NCBI RefSeq assembly: GCF_017795745.1
Contig: NZ_CP059067.1
Span: 5,084,001-5,148,000 of the forward strand
Length of the DNA stretch: 64,000 bases
DNA from: Rhizobacter sp. AJA081-3
GTDB lineage: Bacteria; Pseudomonadota; Gammaproteobacteria; Burkholderiales; Burkholderiaceae_C
Direction of reading: 5' to 3'
The notes below the pieces were generated by a model that was not told where the DNA came from, did not search any database, and saw nothing but the letters and a program-made list of their open reading frames with translations. A program made the position numbers and the translations under genes. Below are positions 39,905-50,527 of this stretch, in pieces (the stretch's first letter is position 1; every line of letters starts with the position of its first letter).

Positions 39905-41461
39905 ATGACCGACAAGCTCGACAACTTCCTGGGCGGCCGCTGGGTCGCCGGCAGCGGCGCCGGCACCGCGCTGTTCGACCCGGTGCTCGGCGACGAGCTG
40001 GTGCGTGTCGATGCGACCGGCCTCGACCTGCGTGCCGGCTTCGCCTTCGCCCGCGAGCACGGCGGCGCCGCGTTGCGCGCGATGACTTACCGCCAGCGCG
40101 CCGCCATGCTGGCCGCGGTGGTCAAGGTGCTGCAGGCCCAACGCGACGACTACTACGCCATCGCCACCGCCAACAGCGGCACGGTGAAGAACGACTCGGC
40201 GGTGGACATCGACGGCGGCATCTACACGCTGTCGACCTATGCGAAGCTGGGCGACTCGCTCGGTGACCGCAAGGTCCTGCTCGACGGCGAAGCCGCGCGT
40301 CTGGCCAAGGATCCGGTGTTCCAGAGCCAGCACGTGCTGGTGCCCTCACGCGGCCTGGCCCTGTTCATCAACGCCTTCAACTTCCCGAGCTGGGGCCTGT
40401 GGGAGAAGGCGGCCCCGGCACTGCTGTCGGGCGTGCCGGTGGTCATCAAGCCGGCCACGGCGACGGCCTGGCTGACGCAGCGCATGGTCAAGGACGTGGT
40501 CGACGCGGGCATGCTGCCCGCGGGTGCACTCTCGGTGGTGTGCGGCAGCTCGGCCGGGCTGATGGACGCGCTGCAGCCCTTCGACGTGGTGTCCTTCACC
40601 GGCTCGGCCGAGACGGCCGCCGTGATCCGCTCGCACCCGGCCGTGACGCAGCGCTCGGTGCGCGTCAACATCGAGGCCGACAGCGTCAACAGCGCGCTGC
40701 TGCTGCCGGGCGAAGTGCCGGGCAGCGAGGCCTTCGAGCTGCTCGCCAAGGAAGTGGCGCGCGAGATGACGCAGAAGTCCGGCCAGAAGTGCACCGCGAT
40801 CCGGCGCATCTTCGTGCCCGAGGCGCTGTATGCACAAGCTGCCGAGGCGATCTCGGCACGGCTGGCCAAGACGACGGTGGGCAATCCGCGCAACGAGTCC
40901 GTGCGCATGGGCGCACTGGTCAGCCGCGCGCAGCTCGCCGCCGTGCGCGAGGGCCTTGCGCATCTGCAGGCGCAGGCCGAAGTGCTGCACGACGGCGCGA
41001 AGCACGCGCTGGTCGACGCCGAAACCGCCGTGGCCTGCTGCGTCGGCCCGACGCTGCTGGGCACGCGCAGCGCCGCCGGCAGCGATGCCAGCGATCGGGT
41101 CCACGACACCGAGGTGTTCGGCCCGGTGGCCACGCTCGTGCCCTACCGTGACCGAGCGCATGCGCTGCAGCTGATCGAGCGCGGGCAGGGTTCGCTGGTG
41201 GCTTCGCTGTACGGCAGCGACGCGCAGGCGCTGGCCGACGCGGCGATCGAGCTCGCACCCTTCCATGGCCGCGTGCACGTCATCAGCCCCGAAGCGGCCG
41301 CCCACCATACCGGCCACGGCAACGTGATGCCGCAGTCGCTGCACGGCGGTCCCGGGCGCGCCGGCGGCGGGGAAGAGCTTGGCGGCTTGCGTGCGCTGAA
41401 CTTCTACCACCGCCGCGCCGCCATCCAGGCCGGCACGACGACGCTGGCCGCGCTGGCCTGA
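39905..41461 (+). CDS. boxD: 3,4-dehydroadipyl-CoA semialdehyde dehydrogenase
   Basis: A 518-residue NADP-type aldehyde dehydrogenase that oxidises the BoxC product to 3,4-dehydroadipyl-CoA. It matches the dehydrogenase half of PaaZ without the hydratase domain. Seen: INAFNFPSWGLWEKAAPALL, PATATAWLTQRMV, VSFTGSAETAAVI, catalytic Glu in NIEADSVNSALLL and catalytic Cys in QKSGQKCTAIRRIF; the C-terminus has ESVRMGALVSRAQL and DTEVFGPVATL. Follows DUF4863 by 5 bp and precedes bclA by 14 bp. Confidence 0.95.
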   Translation: MTDKLDNFLGGRWVAGSGAGTALFDPVLGDELVRVDATGLDLRAGFAFAREHGGAALRAMTYRQRAAMLAAVVKVLQAQRDDYYAIATANSGTVKNDSAVDIDGGIYTLSTYAKLGDSLGDRKVLLDGEAARLAKDPVFQSQHVLVPSRGLALFINAFNFPSWGLWEKAAPALLSGVPVVIKPATATAWLTQRMVKDVVDAGMLPAGALSVVCGSSAGLMDALQPFDVVSFTGSAETAAVIRSHPAVTQRSVRVNIEADSVNSALLLPGEVPGSEAFELLAKEVAREMTQKSGQKCTAIRRIFVPEALYAQAAEAISARLAKTTVGNPRNESVRMGALVSRAQLAAVREGLAHLQAQAEVLHDGAKHALVDAETAVACCVGPTLLGTRSAAGSDASDRVHDTEVFGPVATLVPYRDRAHALQLIERGQGSLVASLYGSDAQALADAAIELAPFHGRVHVISPEAAAHHTGHGNVMPQSLHGGPGRAGGGEELGGLRALNFYHRRAAIQAGTTTLAALA

Positions 41462-41475
41462 GACGAGGAGACACC

Positions 41476-43061
<1,586 letters not shown>

Positions 43062-43065
<4 letters not shown>

Positions 43066-43851
43066 GTTCCTCGTTCGTCGAGATCGACTGGCGCGGCCGG
43101 CGCGTGCGCATCGAGCACGCCTTCATCGCGCCCGAGCGCAAGGCCGCTCCACTGCTCGTCTTCCTGCACGAGGGCCTGGGCTCGGTGTCGATGTGGCGCG
43201 ACTTCCCGCAGCGTCTGTGCGATGCCGCCGGCGTGCGCGGCCTCGTCTACTCGCGCCCGGGTTACGGCCGCTCGACGCCGCGTGCTGACTGATCGACCGC
43301 CGCACGAGGTGCTGCCGGCGCTGATGGCTGCACTCGACATCGACGCGAGCCACGACAAGCCCTGGCTGTTCGGCCACAGCGACGGCGGCTCGATTGCCCT
43401 GCTCTACGCCACCAAATTCCCTGAAGCCGTCGCCGGCGCCATCGTGCTCGCGCCGCACATCCTCGTCGAGGACCTGTCGGTGACGAGCATCGCCAAGGCG
43501 AAGACCGCCTACGAGACCACCGACCTGAAGCAGCGCCTCGCCAAGCACCACGACGACCCCGACTCGGCCTTCTGGGGCTGGAACCGCATCTGGCTGCACC
43601 CGCCGTTCAAGCAGTGGTCGATCGAGGAAGAGATCCGCGCCATCGCCTGCCCGCTGCTCGCGGTGCAGGGCCTGGACGACGAGTACGGGACGCTGGAGCA
43701 GATCCGCGGCATCGCCCGGCGCGTGCCGCAGACCGAACTGCTGGAACTGCCCGACTGCGGCCATTCACCGCACCGCGATCAGCCCGACGCCTTGATCACT
43801 GCCACCACCGCCTTCATCCAGTCAAACACCACCGGAGACAAACGCCCATGA
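43062..43851 (+). pseudogene. Frameshifted alpha/beta hydrolase of the box cluster
   Basis: The first 76 codons (43062-43292, GTG start overlapping bclA) give a normal hydrolase N-terminus: FVEIDWRGRRVRIEHAFIAP, VFLHEGLGSVSMWRDFP, VYSRPGYGRSTPRAD, then TGA. The rest continues in the next frame from about 43303 (HEVLPALMAAL) to 43851, with nucleophile GHSDGGS, acid QGLDDEYG and catalytic His DCGHSPHRDQ intact. Between the halves only 19 nt separate TPR and HEV, fewer than I expect (about 16 residues in relatives), so a deletion plus frameshift is likely. A sequencing error or restart within the second part (ATG 43325) cannot be excluded. Confidence 0.8.
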
Positions 43852-45002
43852 AGCTCAAGCTCATCGCCCTCGCCGCTGCACTCGTTGCCGCCTCTGCCGC
43901 CCAGGCCCAGGGTGCCAAGCTCAAGGTCGGCCTGATGCTGCCCGCCACCGGCACCTTCGCCGCGCTCGGCACGGCCATCGAGAACGGCTTTCGCCTCTAC
44001 GTGACGGAGCAGGGCGGCAAGCTCGCCGGCCGCGAGATCGAGTTCGTCAAGGTCGACGACGAGAGCGACCCGGCCAAGGCCACCGACAATGTCAACAAGC
44101 TGATCAAGCGCGACAACGTCGACGTGCTCGTCGGCACGGTGCACTCGGGCGTGGCGATGGCGATGGCCAAGGTCGCCAAGGACACCGGCACGCTGCTGCT
44201 CGTGCCGAACGCCGGCGCTGACGCGGTGACCGGCCCGATGTGCGCGCCGAACATCTTCCGCTCCAGCTTCAGCAACTGGCAGCCGGGTTATGCGATGGGC
44301 GAGGTGGTGGCCAAGAAGGGCCACAAGAAGGTCGTCACCATCACCTGGAAGTACGCCGCCGGCGACGAATCGGTGAAGGGCTTCAAGGAGGCCTTCGAGA
44401 AGGCCGGTGGCAGCGTCGTCAAGGAGCTGAGCCTGCCCTTCCCGGGCGTCGAGTTCCAGGCGCTGCTCACCGAGATCGCCGCGAGCAAGCCCGACGCCGT
44501 CTACACCTTCTTCGCCGGCGGCGGCGCGGTGAAGTTCGTCAAGGACTACGCCGCGGCGGGCCTGAAGAAGTCCATCCCGCTCTACGGCGCCGGCTTCCTC
44601 ACCGACGGCACGCTGGAAGCGCAGGGCGCCGACGCCGACGGCCTGCTCACCACGCTGCACTACAGCGACGCGCTGAACACGCCGCGCGACAACGCCTTCC
44701 GTCTCGCCTATGCGAAGACCTACAAGCTGCAGCCCGACGTCTACGCCGTGCAGGGCTACGACGCCGCGCAGATGCTGGGCATCGGCCTGAATGCGGTGAA
44801 GGGCGACGTGAGCAAGAAGGCGGAGATCGCCGCCGCGATCGAAAAGGCGAAGATCGACAGCCCGCGCGGGCCCTTCAGCGTCTCCAAGGCGCACAACCCG
44901 GTGCAGGACATCTACCTGCGCCAGGTCAGCGGCAAGGAGAACAAGCTGGTCGGCGTCGCCTCGAAGTCGCTCGCCGATCCGGCCCGCGGCTGCAAGATGT
45001 AG
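43848..45002 (+). CDS. Branched-chain-type ABC transporter binding protein of the box cluster
   Basis: A 384-residue periplasmic binding protein of the LivJ/HbaE type (Peripla_BP_6). Signal peptide MKLKLIALAAALVAASAAQA, cleaved near residue 20. Seen: GLMLPATGTFAALGTAIENG, VDDESDPAKATDNVNKLI, YTFFAGGGAVKFVKDY. Members next to box or hba genes are thought to bind benzoate-like aromatics; substrate here is inferred. It is ATGA-coupled to the broken hydrolase. No permease or ATPase follows: the next genes are a convergent two-component system, so its partners must be elsewhere or lost. Confidence 0.92.
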   Translation: MKLKLIALAAALVAASAAQAQGAKLKVGLMLPATGTFAALGTAIENGFRLYVTEQGGKLAGREIEFVKVDDESDPAKATDNVNKLIKRDNVDVLVGTVHSGVAMAMAKVAKDTGTLLLVPNAGADAVTGPMCAPNIFRSSFSNWQPGYAMGEVVAKKGHKKVVTITWKYAAGDESVKGFKEAFEKAGGSVVKELSLPFPGVEFQALLTEIAASKPDAVYTFFAGGGAVKFVKDYAAAGLKKSIPLYGAGFLTDGTLEAQGADADGLLTTLHYSDALNTPRDNAFRLAYAKTYKLQPDVYAVQGYDAAQMLGIGLNAVKGDVSKKAEIAAAIEKAKIDSPRGPFSVSKAHNPVQDIYLRQVSGKENKLVGVASKSLADPARGCKM

Positions 45003-45003
45003 T

Positions 45004-46350
45004 TCAGGCTGCGAAGGCCACGCGCACCGACAGCCCGCCCAGCGAAACCGAGCGGCCCGTCGTCACCGCGGCGCGGTGCACCGCGGCGATGCGCCGCACG
45101 ATCGACCAGCCGAGTCCGCTGCCGGCGGCCGCGGTGCCGAGCACGCGGAAGAAGCGTTCGCCCAGGCGCTGCTGCTGCGCGTCGCTCAGGCCGCTGCCGC
45201 TGTCTTCCACCGTCAGCGCCGGCCGTCCTTCCTGGCGGCCCACGGTCACGACGATGCGCGCGCCATCGGGGCTGTAGCGCAGCGCGTTGTCGGCCAGGTT
45301 GCGCACCAGCACCGACAGCAGCGTGGCGCTGCCGCGCATCGGCACGGCGGCGTCGGCCTCCAGCTCGATGGCCTGGCCGCGCGCCAGCGCCGCCGGCGCC
45401 AGCTCGGCGAGCACCTCGCGCGCCACGTGGCTCAGGTCCACCGCGTCGCCAGGCCCGTCGGCCGACGACTCCAGCCGCGCCAGCGTGAGCAGCTGCTCGA
45501 CCAGCCGCGTCGCGCGGTCGCAGGCGGTCAGCGTGGCGGCCAGTGCATGCTGGCGGCCCGCCTCGTCGCCACCGGCGCCCTGTGCCACCTGGGCCTGGGC
45601 GCGGATCGCCGCGATCGGCGTGCGCAGTTCGTGCGCTGCGTCGGCGGTGAAGCGCCGCTCGCTGTCGAGCATGGTGGCGATGCGCTCGAACAGGCCGTTC
45701 AGCGCGCCCACCAGCGGCGCCAGTTCGCTGGGCATGTTCTCGCCGGCGGCATCGGCCGCGATCGGCTGCAAGGCACGCGGCTCGCGCTGCGCGATCGCCA
45801 GGCCGATGCGGTGCAGCGGCACCAGGCCGCGGCGCACCGCCCACCACAGCAGCAGCGCCATCAGCGGCAGGGCGATCAGCATCGGCCCGAGCAGGCCGCC
45901 CAGCATGCCGTGCAGGATCGAGTTGCGCGACTCGAGCTGTTCGGCCACATAGACCTGGATGTCGCGTTTCGCTCCGGTCGTGGCAAAGACGCGCCAGGGC
46001 TCGCCGTTCATCGACACGGTCTCGAAGCCGCGGCGGGTGCGAGCCATCGGCTCGGCGGGCGCGTTGGACGAGCGCAGCGACAGCCGCCCCTCGTGCCAGA
46101 CCTGAAAGGCGACCTTGGGCCCGTAGCGGTGCAGGATCGGCGCGTCGACACGTTCGTCGTCGTCGTCGCTTTCGTGGGCGCGCTGCACCACCAGCAGCGA
46201 AGCCGCCTGCGCGAGGTGCCCGTCGAGCAGTTCGTCGAGCTCGTGCTGCGCCTCCCACCAGCTGAAGGCGGATGCGGCCAGCCAGACCACGCTCACCGTG
46301 GCCAGCACCAGAGCGAGCAGCCGGCCCTGCAGCGAGCGCGGCAGCGTCAC
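45004..46350 (-). CDS. Two-component sensor histidine kinase (QseC/PmrB-like)
   Basis: A 448-residue membrane kinase. Two membrane spans at about 9-30 and 165-185 flank a periplasmic sensor domain (with an acidic ESDDDDERVD stretch), then HAMP, a HisKA domain with the phospho-acceptor in FTADAAHELRTPIAAIRAQA, and HATPase with N-box LVRNLADNALRYSPDG and G-boxes SGSGLSD and GSGLGWSIV. Coupled to the upstream regulator gene by ATGA. It closes the cytochrome operon, so it likely senses a redox or metal-linked signal tied to those cytochromes. Confidence 0.93.
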   Translation of the reverse strand: MTLPRSLQGRLLALVLATVSVVWLAASAFSWWEAQHELDELLDGHLAQAASLLVVQRAHESDDDDERVDAPILHRYGPKVAFQVWHEGRLSLRSSNAPAEPMARTRRGFETVSMNGEPWRVFATTGAKRDIQVYVAEQLESRNSILHGMLGGLLGPMLIALPLMALLLWWAVRRGLVPLHRIGLAIAQREPRALQPIAADAAGENMPSELAPLVGALNGLFERIATMLDSERRFTADAAHELRTPIAAIRAQAQVAQGAGGDEAGRQHALAATLTACDRATRLVEQLLTLARLESSADGPGDAVDLSHVAREVLAELAPAALARGQAIELEADAAVPMRGSATLLSVLVRNLADNALRYSPDGARIVVTVGRQEGRPALTVEDSGSGLSDAQQQRLGERFFRVLGTAAAGSGLGWSIVRRIAAVHRAAVTTGRSVSLGGLSVRVAFAA

Positions 46351-47012
46351 GGCTGCGGTCTCGCGAGCGCGTAGCCGACGCCGCGCACGGTCTGGATCAG
46401 TTCGGGCTTGAGCTTGCGGCGCAGGTGGTGGATGTGCACCTCGATGGCGTTGCTCTCCACCTCCTGGCCCCAGCCGTAGATGCGCTGCTCGAGCTGCTCG
46501 CGCGAGAGCACGCGGCCGTCGGCCAGCATCAGCGCATGCAGCACGTCGAATTCGCGGCTGGACAGCGTCACCGCCTGGCCGTCGAGGCTGACCTGGCGCT
46601 TGGCCGCGTCGAGCACCACGCCCTGTGCGCCGAGCTGCTCGTCGCTCTGGCCGTGCGAGCGCCGCACCAGCGCGCGCAGCCGCGCGGCGAGTTCGTGCAG
46701 GTCCACCGGCTTGACCACGTAGTCGTCGGCGCCGCTGTCCAGGCCGCGGATGCGGTCGGGCACGGCGTCGCGCGCGGTCAGCACCAGCACCGGGATGCGC
46801 ACGCCGCGCGCGCGCACGGCGGCGAGCACGTCCATGCCGTCCTTCATCGGCAGGCCGAGGTCGAGCACCGCGGCTTCGTGGCCGCCGTCGTTCAGCTCGC
46901 GCTCGGCGGCCACGCCGTCGCGCACCCAGTCGACGACGAAGCCGAGCTGCCGCAGGCCGGCGCGCAGGCCGTCGCCGAGCAGGGGGTCGTCTTCCGCGAG
47001 GAGGATGCGCAT
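46347..47012 (-). CDS. OmpR-type response regulator (QseB/PmrA-like)
   Basis: A 221-residue regulator: receiver domain (LLAEDDPLLGDGL acidic pocket, phospho-Asp in AVLDLGLPMKDG at about 51, switch Thr in VLTARDA, Lys in VVKPVDL) and a winged-helix C-terminal domain (LSSREFDVLHALMLADGRVL, NAIEVHIHHLRRKL). Start at 47012 with GAGGA-type context is weak but gives the standard MRILLAEDD. It follows the cytochrome b gene by 14 bp and probably controls its own operon through the repeat at 48658-48674. Confidence 0.95.
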   Translation of the reverse strand: MRILLAEDDPLLGDGLRAGLRQLGFVVDWVRDGVAAERELNDGGHEAAVLDLGLPMKDGMDVLAAVRARGVRIPVLVLTARDAVPDRIRGLDSGADDYVVKPVDLHELAARLRALVRRSHGQSDEQLGAQGVVLDAAKRQVSLDGQAVTLSSREFDVLHALMLADGRVLSREQLEQRIYGWGQEVESNAIEVHIHHLRRKLKPELIQTVRGVGYALARPQP

Positions 47013-47026
47013 CAATGGGTTCCGGT

Positions 47027-47722
47027 TCAGTCGCTGTCGCCGTGGCTTTCGTGCCTGTCGTGATTCGCGCGGGAAATCTGCGCGCCGGTGTCGGCCGGGG
47101 CCGACTGCCATTGCACCCACCAGAAGCCCAGCACGGCCGCGAGCATCACGGCGGCCACCGTCGCCCAGCCGCGGCGGATGCCTTCGGCCGGCGGCACCGG
47201 CTTGCGGCCGGTCAGCATCGAGCGCACCAGGTTCTCGCGGTGCACCCAGCTGCCCACTGCCACGCCGATCAGGTGGATGATCACCAGAGCGAGCAGGCCG
47301 TTCGCCGCCACTTCGTGCACCTCCTCCAGCCAATCGCCGGCGAGTTCACTGTAGGACGCCCAGCCCGTCGCCGTGGTGACGGCGATCAAGCCCAGCAGTC
47401 CGACGATGGCCAGCGCGCCGGCCGGGTTGTGGCCGGTATGGTGCTCGGGCTTCGGCCCGGGCAGCGAACGCAGGTAGGCGAGCGCCGCGCGCGGGCCGCG
47501 CACGAAGCTCGCAAAGCGTGCGTAGCGCGTGCCCAGCAGGCCCCAGACGATGCGGAAGGCGACCAGTGCCGCCATCGTGTAGCCCAGCGTCACGTGGACG
47601 AGGCGCCAGTGCTCCGACTCGGCGGTGAGCCAGGCGCCGGCGAAGCACAGCACCAGCAGCCAGTGGAAGACGCGCACCGGCAGGTCCCAGACCAGGGTGG
47701 ACGAACGGGTTTCGCTGTTCAT
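47027..47722 (-). CDS. Cytochrome b561-family membrane protein
   Basis: A 231-residue di-heme b-type cytochrome with four main membrane helices plus a C-terminal one (TVAAVMLAAVLGFWWVQW). Candidate heme histidines: VRVFHWLLVLCF in helix I, VHVTLGYTMAALVAF, and VHEVAANGLLALVIIHLIGV in the last core helix. In SHP/DHC clusters of other bacteria this protein passes electrons from the membrane quinol pool to the diheme cytochrome. The C-terminus is histidine and acid rich (NHDRHESHGDSD). Third gene of the operon; 19 bp after the diheme cytochrome gene. Confidence 0.93.
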   Translation of the reverse strand: MNSETRSSTLVWDLPVRVFHWLLVLCFAGAWLTAESEHWRLVHVTLGYTMAALVAFRIVWGLLGTRYARFASFVRGPRAALAYLRSLPGPKPEHHTGHNPAGALAIVGLLGLIAVTTATGWASYSELAGDWLEEVHEVAANGLLALVIIHLIGVAVGSWVHRENLVRSMLTGRKPVPPAEGIRRGWATVAAVMLAAVLGFWWVQWQSAPADTGAQISRANHDRHESHGDSD

Positions 47723-47741
47723 GCGGTTCTCCGATGCGCGC

Positions 47742-48209
47742 TCAGCGCGGGATGCGGATGCTGTGTTCGTCGTACATGCCCTGCGCCGCGCCTTCGTGGC
47801 AGGCGCTGCAGTTGGCCGCGCTCTTGATCGAAGCACGCTTCCAGGCCGCGGTGGGCACCTCGCGGTGTTCGCGCACGAACCAGTCGCTGCGCGTGATGCG
47901 GTCCTCTGGCGGCGCCGTGCGGGCGCGCTTGCCGGTGCCGGCGTAGGCGGTCAGCCACACGCCCAGCGCCTTCTGCGTGGCCGCGTCGACCGAGGCGTCG
48001 GTGCCGAAGTGGCGCGGCAGGTCGTTCATCAGTCGCTGCCACGAGTCGACGGGCAGCAGCCCCGGCGGGAAGGGCGCATGGCAGGAGCCGCATTCCTGCA
48101 CGTACATCGGCAGCAGCGCGACGCTGCGGCCATGGTCGTCGGCGCGCGCGGGGGCTTGCGAGAGGGCGGCCAGCGCGAGCGCGGCCAGCAGCGGGAGCTT
48201 GTTCTTCAT
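47742..48209 (-). CDS. Diheme cytochrome c (DHC-like)
   Basis: A 155-residue periplasmic cytochrome. Signal peptide MKNKLPLLAALALAALSQAP, cleaved after ARA (about residue 23). Two heme-binding motifs, CGSCH near residue 40 and CSACH near 134. Spacing and size match the diheme cytochrome that reduces SHP in Rhodobacter and Shewanella. It lies between the SHP-like gene and the cytochrome b561 gene, giving a likely electron path quinol, cytochrome b, DHC, SHP. Confidence 0.92.
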   Translation of the reverse strand: MKNKLPLLAALALAALSQAPARADDHGRSVALLPMYVQECGSCHAPFPPGLLPVDSWQRLMNDLPRHFGTDASVDAATQKALGVWLTAYAGTGKRARTAPPEDRITRSDWFVREHREVPTAAWKRASIKSAANCSACHEGAAQGMYDEHSIRIPR

Positions 48210-48229
48210 CGAGATTCTCCGTTCGACGC

Positions 48230-48619
48230 TCAGGGCTTGAGCGTCATCAGCCAGGCGAGCACGTCGGCCTTCTCGCCGGGGCTGCACTCGCGGCCGAGCA
48301 CGTCGTTGCAGTTGCGGCGGAACCACTTCTCGGTCTTCGCCGGGTCGGCGAAACGTTCGGCGTTGGCCGCCGGGGCGAGCGGCTGGATGGCCTTGCCGGT
48401 GGAGGCGTGCTTGCCGGTGCCGGTCGGCGTGGTGCCGTGGCAGGACGAGCAGCTCCACTCCTTGGTGCCGGTGGTGGTGAACAGCTTCTGGCCGCGCGCC
48501 GGGTCGGCAGCGGCCTTGGCGGCGGCGGTGTAGCCGGCCAGCTGTTCGGAGGGGGTGGCGGCCTGGGCGCCACCGGCCAGGGCCAGCGCGGCGACGAGGA
48601 TCGACAGGGTTCGGTTCAT
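48230..48619 (-). CDS. SHP-type monoheme cytochrome c (DUF1924)
   Basis: A 129-residue periplasmic cytochrome of the sphaeroides heme protein (SHP)/DUF1924 family. Signal peptide about 20 residues (MNRTLSILVAALALAGGAQA). One heme motif WSCSSCHGTTPTGTGKHAST. The segment KWFRRNCNDVLGRECSPGEK holds the asparagine that in SHP acts as a labile sixth heme ligand, and two extra cysteines that can form a disulfide. SHP binds O2 and NO; the physiological role is unsettled. First gene of a five-gene operon; ribosome site AAGGAG. Confidence 0.93.
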   Translation of the reverse strand: MNRTLSILVAALALAGGAQAATPSEQLAGYTAAAKAAADPARGQKLFTTTGTKEWSCSSCHGTTPTGTGKHASTGKAIQPLAPAANAERFADPAKTEKWFRRNCNDVLGRECSPGEKADVLAWLMTLKP

Positions 48620-48657
48620 GGCAACTCTCCTTGGAGTCGCCATGGTCGCGCCAGGGG

Positions 48658-48674
48658 GTTAAGGAAGTCTTATC
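48658..48674. promoter_or_regulatory. PmrA/QseB-like repeat upstream of the SHP cytochrome operon
   Basis: GTTAAG-N5-CTTATC (48658-48674), close to the YTTAAK-N5-YTTAAK pattern of PmrA/QseB-type regulators, 39 bp before the SHP start codon at 48619. The operon ends with a regulator of exactly that subfamily. The core TAAG-N5-CTTA also reads as an inverted repeat. Confidence 0.5.
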
Positions 48675-48713
48675 GGCCCCCGCGCCGCTCGGTCTTGCGC
48701 CTTGTCGGACCTG

Positions 48714-49907
48714 TCAGGCCATCACCGCGGCCATCGCCACCGCGGTGGCCTCGACGTTGCCGGTGTTCAGCCCGGCCACGCAGATGCGCCCGGAGCGCAC
48801 CAGGTAGACCGCGAACTCCTCGCGCAGCCGGTCCACCTGCGCGGCGCTGAGGCCCGTGTAGCTGAACATGCCGCGCTGGGTGAGGAAGTAGTCGAAGTTG
48901 CGGCCCGGCACCTTGGCGCTGATCACGCCGTGCAACTTGCGGCGCATGGCCAGGATGCGCTCGCGCATCGCCGCCAGTTCGCCCTCCCACAGCGTACGCA
49001 GCGCCGGGTCGGTGAGCACGCGCGCGACGATCTGCCCGCCATGGATCGGCGGGCTCGAGTAGTTGCGCCGCACGGTGAACTTGAGCTGGCCGAGCACCAG
49101 CGCGGCCTGGGCCGCATCGGGGCAGACCACGCTCAGCGCGCCGCAGCGCTCGCCGTACACGCTCATGCTCTTCGAGAACGAGTTGGCGACGAAGAAGCTC
49201 AGCCCCGCCGCAGCGAGCGCGCGCACGGCGTACGCGTCCTCCTCGATGCCATCGCCGAAACCCTGGTAGGCGAGGTCGAGGTAGGCGATCAGCTGGCGCT
49301 GCTTCAGCAGCGGGATCAGTTCGTCCCACTGCGCGCGCGTCAGGTCCACGCCGGTCGGGTTGTGGCAGCAGGCGTGCAGCAGCACGATGCTCTTCGCCGG
49401 CAGCGTGCGCAGCGCGGCCAGCATGTCGGCGAAGCGCACGCCGCCGGTGGCCGCGTCGTAGTACGGGTAGGTCTGCACCGCGAGGGCGGCGCCTTCGAAC
49501 ATCGAGCGGTGATTGTCCCAGGTCGGGTCGCTGACCCACACGCCGCTGCCGGGGAACCAACGTGCGATGAAGTCGGCACCGACCTTCAGCCCGCCCGAGG
49601 AGCCCACCGACTGGATGGTCGCGATGCGCCCGCTCGTCACCGCCTCGTGCGCCGAGCCGAACAGCAGCGACTGCACGGCCGTGCGGAAGTTGGCCGCGCC
49701 CTCGATGGGCAGGTAGGGCTTGGCCCCGCCGGCCGCCACCACCTGCGCCTCGGCGCGCTTGACCGACTCGAGCACCGGGATGCGCCCGGCATCGTCGAAG
49801 TAGATGCCGATCGACAGGTTGATCTTGTGCGGCCGCGGGTCCTTCTGGAAGTCCTCGTTGAGGCTGAGGATGGGGTCGCCGGCGAAGGGTTCGATGTGGG
49901 AGAACAT
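48714..49907 (-). CDS. tyrB: Aromatic-amino-acid / aspartate aminotransferase (class I)
   Basis: A 397-residue PLP-dependent aminotransferase of the AspC/TyrB type. N-terminus [20 protein letters not shown] is the Ia-subgroup pattern. Seen: [20 protein letters not shown] (PLP-binding Asn), AYQGFGDG (Asp/Tyr region), active-site lysine in [15 protein letters not shown], and the substrate-carboxylate Arg in the C-terminal [11 protein letters not shown]. TyrB and AspC are hard to separate by eye; the symbol is a best guess. The start follows glutathione peroxidase by 7 bp, suggesting cotranscription. Confidence 0.9.
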   Translation of the reverse strand: MFSHIEPFAGDPILSLNEDFQKDPRPHKINLSIGIYFDDAGRIPVLESVKRAEAQVVAAGGAKPYLPIEGAANFRTAVQSLLFGSAHEAVTSGRIATIQSVGSSGGLKVGADFIARWFPGSGVWVSDPTWDNHRSMFEGAALAVQTYPYYDAATGGVRFADMLAALRTLPAKSIVLLHACCHNPTGVDLTRAQWDELIPLLKQRQLIAYLDLAYQGFGDGIEEDAYAVRALAAAGLSFFVANSFSKSMSVYGERCGALSVVCPDAAQAALVLGQLKFTVRRNYSSPPIHGGQIVARVLTDPALRTLWEGELAAMRERILAMRRKLHGVISAKVPGRNFDYFLTQRGMFSYTGLSAAQVDRLREEFAVYLVRSGRICVAGLNTGNVEATAVAMAAVMA

Positions 49908-49914
49908 GGGTGCG

Positions 49915-50406
49915 TCAGGCCGCCAGTGCGGCTTCGATGTCCTTGCGGAGGGATTCGGGGGCGTCGTTCGGGGCATAGCGCTTGAGCACCGTGCCGTCGC
50001 GGCCGACGAGGAACTTGGTGAAGTTCCACTTCACCGCCTGCGACCCGAGCAAGCCGCGCGCCTCGCTGGTCAGGAACTGCCACAGCGGGTGCGCCTTGGC
50101 GCCGTTGACCTGGACCTTGGCCATCATCGGGAAGCTCACGCCGTAGTTGAGCTGGCAGAACGACGCGATGTCCTCGTTGCTGCCCGGGTCCTGGGCGCCG
50201 AACTCGTTGCTCGGGAAGCCGACGATCACCAGGCCACGCTCGCGGTAGTCCTTCCAGAGCTGCTCGAGCCCGGCGAACTGCGGCGTGAATCCGCAGGCGC
50301 TCGCGGTGTTGACGATCAGAAGCACCTTGCCCTTCTGCGTCGACAGGTGCGCCGGCTTCCCCTCGATCGACAAGGCCTCGAAATCGTAGATGCTGCTGTG
50401 CGCCAT
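49915..50406 (-). CDS. Glutathione peroxidase family protein (BtuE/BsaA-like)
   Basis: A 163-residue thiol peroxidase of the GPX family. Peroxidatic Cys in [12 protein letters not shown], then [20 protein letters not shown] with the catalytic Gln, a probable resolving Cys in [12 protein letters not shown], and [12 protein letters not shown] with the catalytic Trp and Asn. Bacterial members with two cysteines usually depend on thioredoxin rather than glutathione. No signal peptide. Start at 50406 with CGGAGGACC upstream. Confidence 0.94.
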   Translation of the reverse strand: MAHSSIYDFEALSIEGKPAHLSTQKGKVLLIVNTASACGFTPQFAGLEQLWKDYRERGLVIVGFPSNEFGAQDPGSNEDIASFCQLNYGVSFPMMAKVQVNGAKAHPLWQFLTSEARGLLGSQAVKWNFTKFLVGRDGTVLKRYAPNDAPESLRKDIEAALAA

Positions 50407-50527
50407 CGGGTCCTCCGCTGCTGGAGCCGTGATGGTATCGCCGCCGTGAGGAATCACCGTGAAGAACCGGCAATCCCGAAAATCGAGTGATTGACGGGAA
50501 TCGCCCTGAGGCCAAAGATGCCCGACG

